A stretch of DNA of 64,000 nt from Chelonoidis abingdonii. Its lineage: Eukaryota > Chordata > Testudines > Testudinidae. Below are positions 59,567 to 64,000 of the stretch, one piece after another. The DNA is taken from NCBI RefSeq assembly GCF_003597395.2, contig NC_133771.1, forward strand, positions 46,775,773 to 46,839,772, given 5' to 3'. The notes beneath the pieces are model-generated. The model had not been told where the DNA came from and ran no database searches. It saw only the letters and a list, made by a program, of their open reading frames with translations. The translations under genes were made by a program, and so were the position numbers. Position 1 is the first letter of the stretch. Each line of letters begins with the position of its first letter.

Positions 59567-61424
59567 GTCAGGGAATACTAAGATCTGGCAAGTACAGCTT
59601 TTGCAGCATGGCACCACATAATAGATACTGGTGTGGTTGTGCAAGGATGGGTTTCAGCTTTGACAGGCTATGACTCTTTTGACAGGCTATGACTCTTTGC
59701 TCAAGTTTTAACTATACTTCAACATACCCCATATCTTGCATGGTTACACTGTTCACAAAGTAAAATTACAGCCACTTATATGCACCATGGCCATCAGTTT
59801 TCCATCTGTTGTCTATAATATATAAAGGCATTTTTGGACCCTTCTCAAGTTTAACATTGTCCAAATGTTGAGGTACCGCAGCATCAGGATGAAAAGGTGT
59901 GTTAAGGGTTTCTGTTGGTGGGACACCATGGTTACTACCTTTTAAACTTACAATTTCACCATTATTCATGGACACAAAGTGATATCAGCAAAAAATCCAA
60001 TACAGGATGTAAGATCCGTTAGTATCCAACAATTTAAACATTTTAGCTGAGGTAACAGCTTCCACTAGGAAGAGTTCTGTTCATAATTGGCTTTGTATTT
60101 ACATACTGAACTGCTTTAAGCATAAATATGAGGTGAAGCAATAATTAAGCAATATAATGCTCTCTATAAAAACAGAAAAGTAAAGAAGTATCAGAGGATC
60201 TTTCTTCTAAGCAGATGACTATATTTTAAAACAAGTTTACCATCATTGAGATATTGATTATCAGACAGTGTAAAACATAAGTATACCCAGTTCTCTGTCA
60301 AGAACACAGAGAAGCCAAGATTCACCACCTACAACTAACATCACCTACAACTGGCATCACCTACAACTTGTCTCGGGTGATGCCAGTATAAAAGAGTCCT
60401 TTATATGTGTCAGACAGCCAAGTTAACTAAAGGAAAAAAATACCAAAGTCCTGTGTAGTTCACTTTCCTTTAACAAACTATGATTACTCTGTTCTGACAT
60501 TAGGCTGTAACTTATTGATTTAGGATGCATAAGAAGCCAATCAGGCTATTTCCCCAGAATCTTATTGAAGTGTTTTCATTCAGTGTATGTTAAGTAAATG
60601 AAATACCTGATCTGGAAGTAAAAGATACTATCAATCCTACACAGTCCGTTCCAACTAAGAATAGGTTGGAATTTTCACTCACTTTACACTGTTCTATCAG
60701 GAATGACTTGATATTGAAATCAGTAGCATTATACAGTGTAAAAGTATATAATCCCAGTCAAACCCAGTGACTATTGGCAATTAATGGAAGACAGAAGAAG
60801 TGTATGTTTTGAGGACTGCATTTGATTTTTAGTTATTACACACTTCATTTATCTGTTATTTCGATTCTAACCCACATCCTCTTAGAGATGTCCAGGGAAG
60901 TTTACAGTAGTTTGAATTTTGTTATACAATATTTCAAGCTAGGAGCTATTTTTTAAAAAAAATCTGTAACTTCTGATTTTAAAAGGGACAAGAAATGGGC
61001 ATTAGATCTTAAACAACTTAAACTAAAATCTAAAAATCATAGGCTGGATAATTTTATGACCAATAACATGTAATAAAATATGCTGAAACAGAGGTAATTA
61101 AATCTCACATTACAGAACATCAGCTGATTGCTTCTGGGATCTGGAAGGAACACTCTCCATGTTGTACAATTGGGTTGATGGATTGTTGGAGGGTTTTCCA
61201 CACTGGATAAGATAATGGATAAAATTTTCAGAAGCACCTGGATCACTTAGAAGCCTAAATTCCCCCAGTTACTTTTGAAAATGGTACTTAGGTTCCAAAA
61301 TCACTTAGACATTTTGCTCTATATTTATCTTTATTATTTTGTATTTATTTGGAGAATGTTTTTTCTACCATGTAAAAATTACTTACAAGACTTGGTTGTG
61401 GGTTTTTTTTGTTTTGTTTTTTAG
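59567..61424. other. Intronic sequence with small tandem repeats
   Basis: A 20-bp unit (ttgacaggctatgactctt) is repeated at 59659-59697, and a catcacctacaact unit is repeated three times at 60323-60370. It ends in the polypyrimidine tract of the AGPAT5 exon acceptor. Confidence 0.6.
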
Positions 61425-61548
61425 AGTTTCTGTGTAAGGAATGCCCAAAAATTCATATTTACCTTGATCGGATCGAACTGAAAGATATTCCAGAAGAACA
61501 GATGTATATGAGAAGATGGCTTCATGAACGCTTTGAAATAAAGGATAA
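61425..61548 (+). CDS. AGPAT5: AGPAT5 penultimate coding exon
   Basis: This 124-bp exon completes a Glu codon and encodes FLCKECPKIHIYLDRIELKD, then a second part ending RRWLHERFEIKDK. The acceptor is a T-rich tract ending ttttttag and the donor is TAA|gtgagt, so the exon ends in phase 2. A following exon beginning with G would complete the Lys codon. This is the C-terminal cytosolic part of AGPAT5; the C-terminal membrane segments and stop codon must lie in the final exon beyond this window. The intron upstream is 24.4 kb and contains most of the transposons in the window. The phases of all three exons agree, so I treat them as one gene. Confidence 0.93.
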
Positions 61549-62099
61549 GTGAGTAGCGATAGTCATGTCACAGCTGAGACTTAAGATTTGATATGCTTCA
61601 AAGTAACTTATTTTTAGTATTAATACAATAAACAGTCTTAGACCTCCTAAACATTTCCATGGACCAGATCACCCACTCTGCTAAGAACCCCATGGTAGGG
61701 GTCAGTTTCCCCCAAATTGTTCCGTTGATGGGGGTAGATGGTGTTTCCCACATTGGAATGTCCTATGGGGGCGCGCACACAGTAGATCCACATGAGGGTC
61801 TGGCATATTTACGGAGGTCTGTGCCTCCACATCAGCTCAGATTCCCCTCCAGCTCTCTCTTGTTCCCATGCAGCATAGTTCAGTAGGAACTGGCCTGCCA
61901 GAGTTTCCTCCGTTGGCAGCTGCTCCTAGATATAAATAAGTGATAAATAATTCATCTAGTGAGTTCCTAACCTTCTGTATACTTGCATACATCCTATAAG
62001 TGAAAGGCTGCCATGTGTGACTCAATGGGTTCTGTAGGGATATATACCATTTCAAACTCACAAGGCTATAATTGTCCCTGGTGTAACTTCACTGAGGTC
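61549..62099. other. Intronic sequence after the AGPAT5 exon
   Basis: No feature recognised. Confidence 0.5.
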
Positions 62100-64000
62100 A
62101 ATGAATAGATAAATTTGATCTTGAGCCCATGTGGAAGGCAACTATAGATCTAGAACTATATATAAAAAAAATTCCCCTCTCACCCCTATGGGTGGTATGT
62201 GTCTTCCTCAACCTCGGGTCCTCTACCAGAGGCCTGGGAGTTTGAGGGTTCTGCGCAGTACTCTTAGCTGTTCTTAGCACTGCACTCTTCTGGACAGAGA
62301 GCTCTGATGTTGTTCCTTGGATCTGTTTGGAGACCACTCACCCAGCTAGGAGTATCACAGCCCCGATGAGTCCACCACCACTGGACCACTTTGGCTTCAC
62401 TTTCTACATCCTCTCGAGTTCCTCTTGTCGGCCCTGGTTACTTCTCCAGCTTCTCATTTCCCTTCCTTCCTCTGATGTTGCTGTCACTGGCCACTGCTAT
62501 ATCACACCAGCCTGTCTTCTGGTCCTTGTCTATTACCACGATGTCTGGTTGATTGGCCAGTACCTGCCTGCGCTCTGATCTGGAGTCCACAGATCTTAGC
62601 CCTGCTATCTCCACAAACTTCTGTGAAATCCCATCTGTCTTTGGGAGGGTTAGCCCATACGCTGTGCAAGATGTTCCTTACCACAGTGCCGCACTTCGGT
62701 TGTGCCGTTCAGTGTATGCTCTCTGCCTGCCTGCATCTTACATCCTGCCACTATGTGTTGGACTGTGCTCTGAGGCCTCTCTGACAGCTCTGCACCTTGG
62801 GTCCTCTCTAGTTTGTGGTAGACTCCTGCCTCAATGGTCTTCGGTGCCAGTTGCCTTGTTCCTGTGCTGCGATGATTCCGTGCTCCTCAGTGGCTGTCTT
62901 TAGTCCAGTCTTTCCAGCCAACTGGTCAGGGAATTTTCCCGTGTCAGCAACCTCAGCTCTGTCGATGGTACATCCATGCTTTAGGGTCTTGTCTTGGCAT
63001 GGCACTTCTTCTGCTTGTGTCTTCCTCCCAGTCTGTGCTGCTTCAGGCATTCTCTCAACAGCTCATCTTTGGGGCCATCTTACTGATGTACTCCTGGATG
63101 TTCCGGGTTTCGTCCAGGACAGTGGCTTTGACGCTCACCACGCCCCGCCCACCCTCTTTCCGGCTGGATACGTGCTCTGTGTGTGTTGGACTTGGGTGGA
63201 AACTCTGCGCATTGTGAGGAGCTTCCGGGTCACATCGCGCAGCTTCCATGTCCTCCTTTGGCCAGCTCCCTATACCGAGGGCGTATCTTTTGATGGCGTG
63301 GATTTGTTCTTCCACTGAGCTGGCTCTTCAGGACCTGTCTTATCCTTTGGGGATACTTGGATGTTGCTGTCTTCCTTGCCTCCTCATCATGGTTTCCATG
63401 TACTGTGGACGCCAAGGAATTGTAGCTGGTCTGTATGTCTGCTATGTGGCCCGCTGGTAGTTCCACCATCAGTCTTGACTACCTTCCCTCTCTTCACTAC
63501 CATCCGGCCACACTTCTCCAGTCCGATGACATCCCGATATCCTCACTGTAGATCCGCGTCAGTGGTGGATTAGCGAGTGGATGTCTCGGTCATTGTTAGC
63601 ATACATTGATGTATCCATGTAGAGGAGGTGGCTGATGGTAGTTCCACTCCTGAACTTGTACCGTAGCAGTCTTTGTGATTATCTGGCTGAGGGGGTTTAA
63701 GCTATGCAGACAGCAGCGGGACAATGCATCACCTTGGTTATATGCCGCACTTGATGGCCACTTGTGCAGCTGCCTTGAGTTGACTTCCAGTGTTGTCTTC
63801 CATAGTCCCATTGAGTTCTTGAGGAAGGTCCTTAATGTTCTGTTGACTTTGTATAGCGCCAGACATTCACAGATCCACGTGTGCGCATTGAGTCGTAGCT
63901 TTCCTGTAGTCAATCCAGGCTGTGCTCAGATTGGGTCTGTCTAGACCTTGAGTCTTGGGCGACTGCTCCTATCTATGAGCAACTGGTGTTTTGGCCTCTG
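62100..64000 (-). mobile_element. R4/Dong-type LINE, 3' portion, running off the window
   Basis: Minus reading from the right edge: an RT segment with NQGDALSRCCLHSLNPLSQI, then HLLYMDTSMYANN (63600-63640), EDIGMSS, GKVVKT-like and AGHIADIQTSY, RQVLKSQLSGRTN, then SRKEGGRGVVSVKATVLDET and the C-terminal frames to about 62160 (TSELSVQKSAVLRTAK). These are motifs of the R4/Dong clade. The sequence is unusually GC-rich for the intron. Confidence 0.75.
62180..63980 (-). pseudogene. R4/Dong ORF (RT to C-terminus), catalytic box lost
   Basis: The protein would reverse-transcribe its own RNA by target-primed reverse transcription. The RT box that should read YMDD is YMDT (63610-63621), removing one of two metal-binding Asp residues, or it has been altered by a nearby indel. 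The coding sequence is scattered over all three minus frames (63913-63596, 63469-63230, 63315-63055, 63050-62808, 62684-62502, 62337-62098), so at least five frameshifts or stops are present. The N-terminal part is beyond the window. Confidence 0.72.

Noticed and set aside
60323..60370. Short repeats that could suggest a CRISPR-like array
   Set aside because: Three imperfect tandem units without spacers, in a vertebrate intron.

Overview
The window is a transposon-dense stretch of vertebrate nuclear DNA, most likely from a turtle. That call is an inference from the repeat mix: many CR1 LINE copies, Ty3/gypsy LTRs beginning TGTCATAAAT, ERV solo LTRs, DIRS, R4/Dong and a large set of hAT-type elements, all in AT-rich introns. 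No bacterial-style gene organisation is present.

The only host gene I can support is AGPAT5 (1-acylglycerol-3-phosphate acyltransferase epsilon) on the + strand. Three internal coding exons are visible at 17545-17635, 36858-37019 and 61425-61548. Their splice sites are canonical, the phases match (1/1/2) and together they encode about 125 continuous residues, including the acyltransferase EGTR motif. Introns of about 19 kb and 24 kb separate them. The HX4D exon upstream and the terminal exon downstream lie outside the window.

Upstream intron (1-17544): an EN-domain CR1 (about 1300-2628, preceded by indel-rich sequence), a palindromic hAT MITE (3048-3292), a gypsy-derived unit whose two ends are inverted copies of the same LTR end (4727-5471), a CR1 (5640-6565), a large minus-strand gypsy in which integrase precedes reverse transcriptase (8345-13483), two CR1 copies (13484-15888), a hAT MITE and an old L2-like LINE.

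Intron 17636-36857: a gypsy solo LTR (TSD GCTAT), LINE debris, two DIRS fragments, a pogo-like MITE, a hAT MITE, two Penelope/SINE-like repeats and an ERV solo LTR (TSD TTAC).

Intron 37020-61424: a hammerhead-like repeat with a 12-bp TSD, a 146-bp duplicated block, an inverted-duplicated hAT (39104-40808), a GC-rich hAT with a perfect 8-bp TSD (43018-44471), and a nested LTR complex (about 47950-55090). In that complex a + strand gypsy was hit by an ERV LTR, which was itself hit by another gypsy LTR. A further hAT and a second copy of the same ERV LTR follow.

After 61548: a minus-strand R4/Dong-type LINE runs off the right edge. All transposon coding regions show stops, frameshifts or lost catalytic residues, so I see no autonomous element here.
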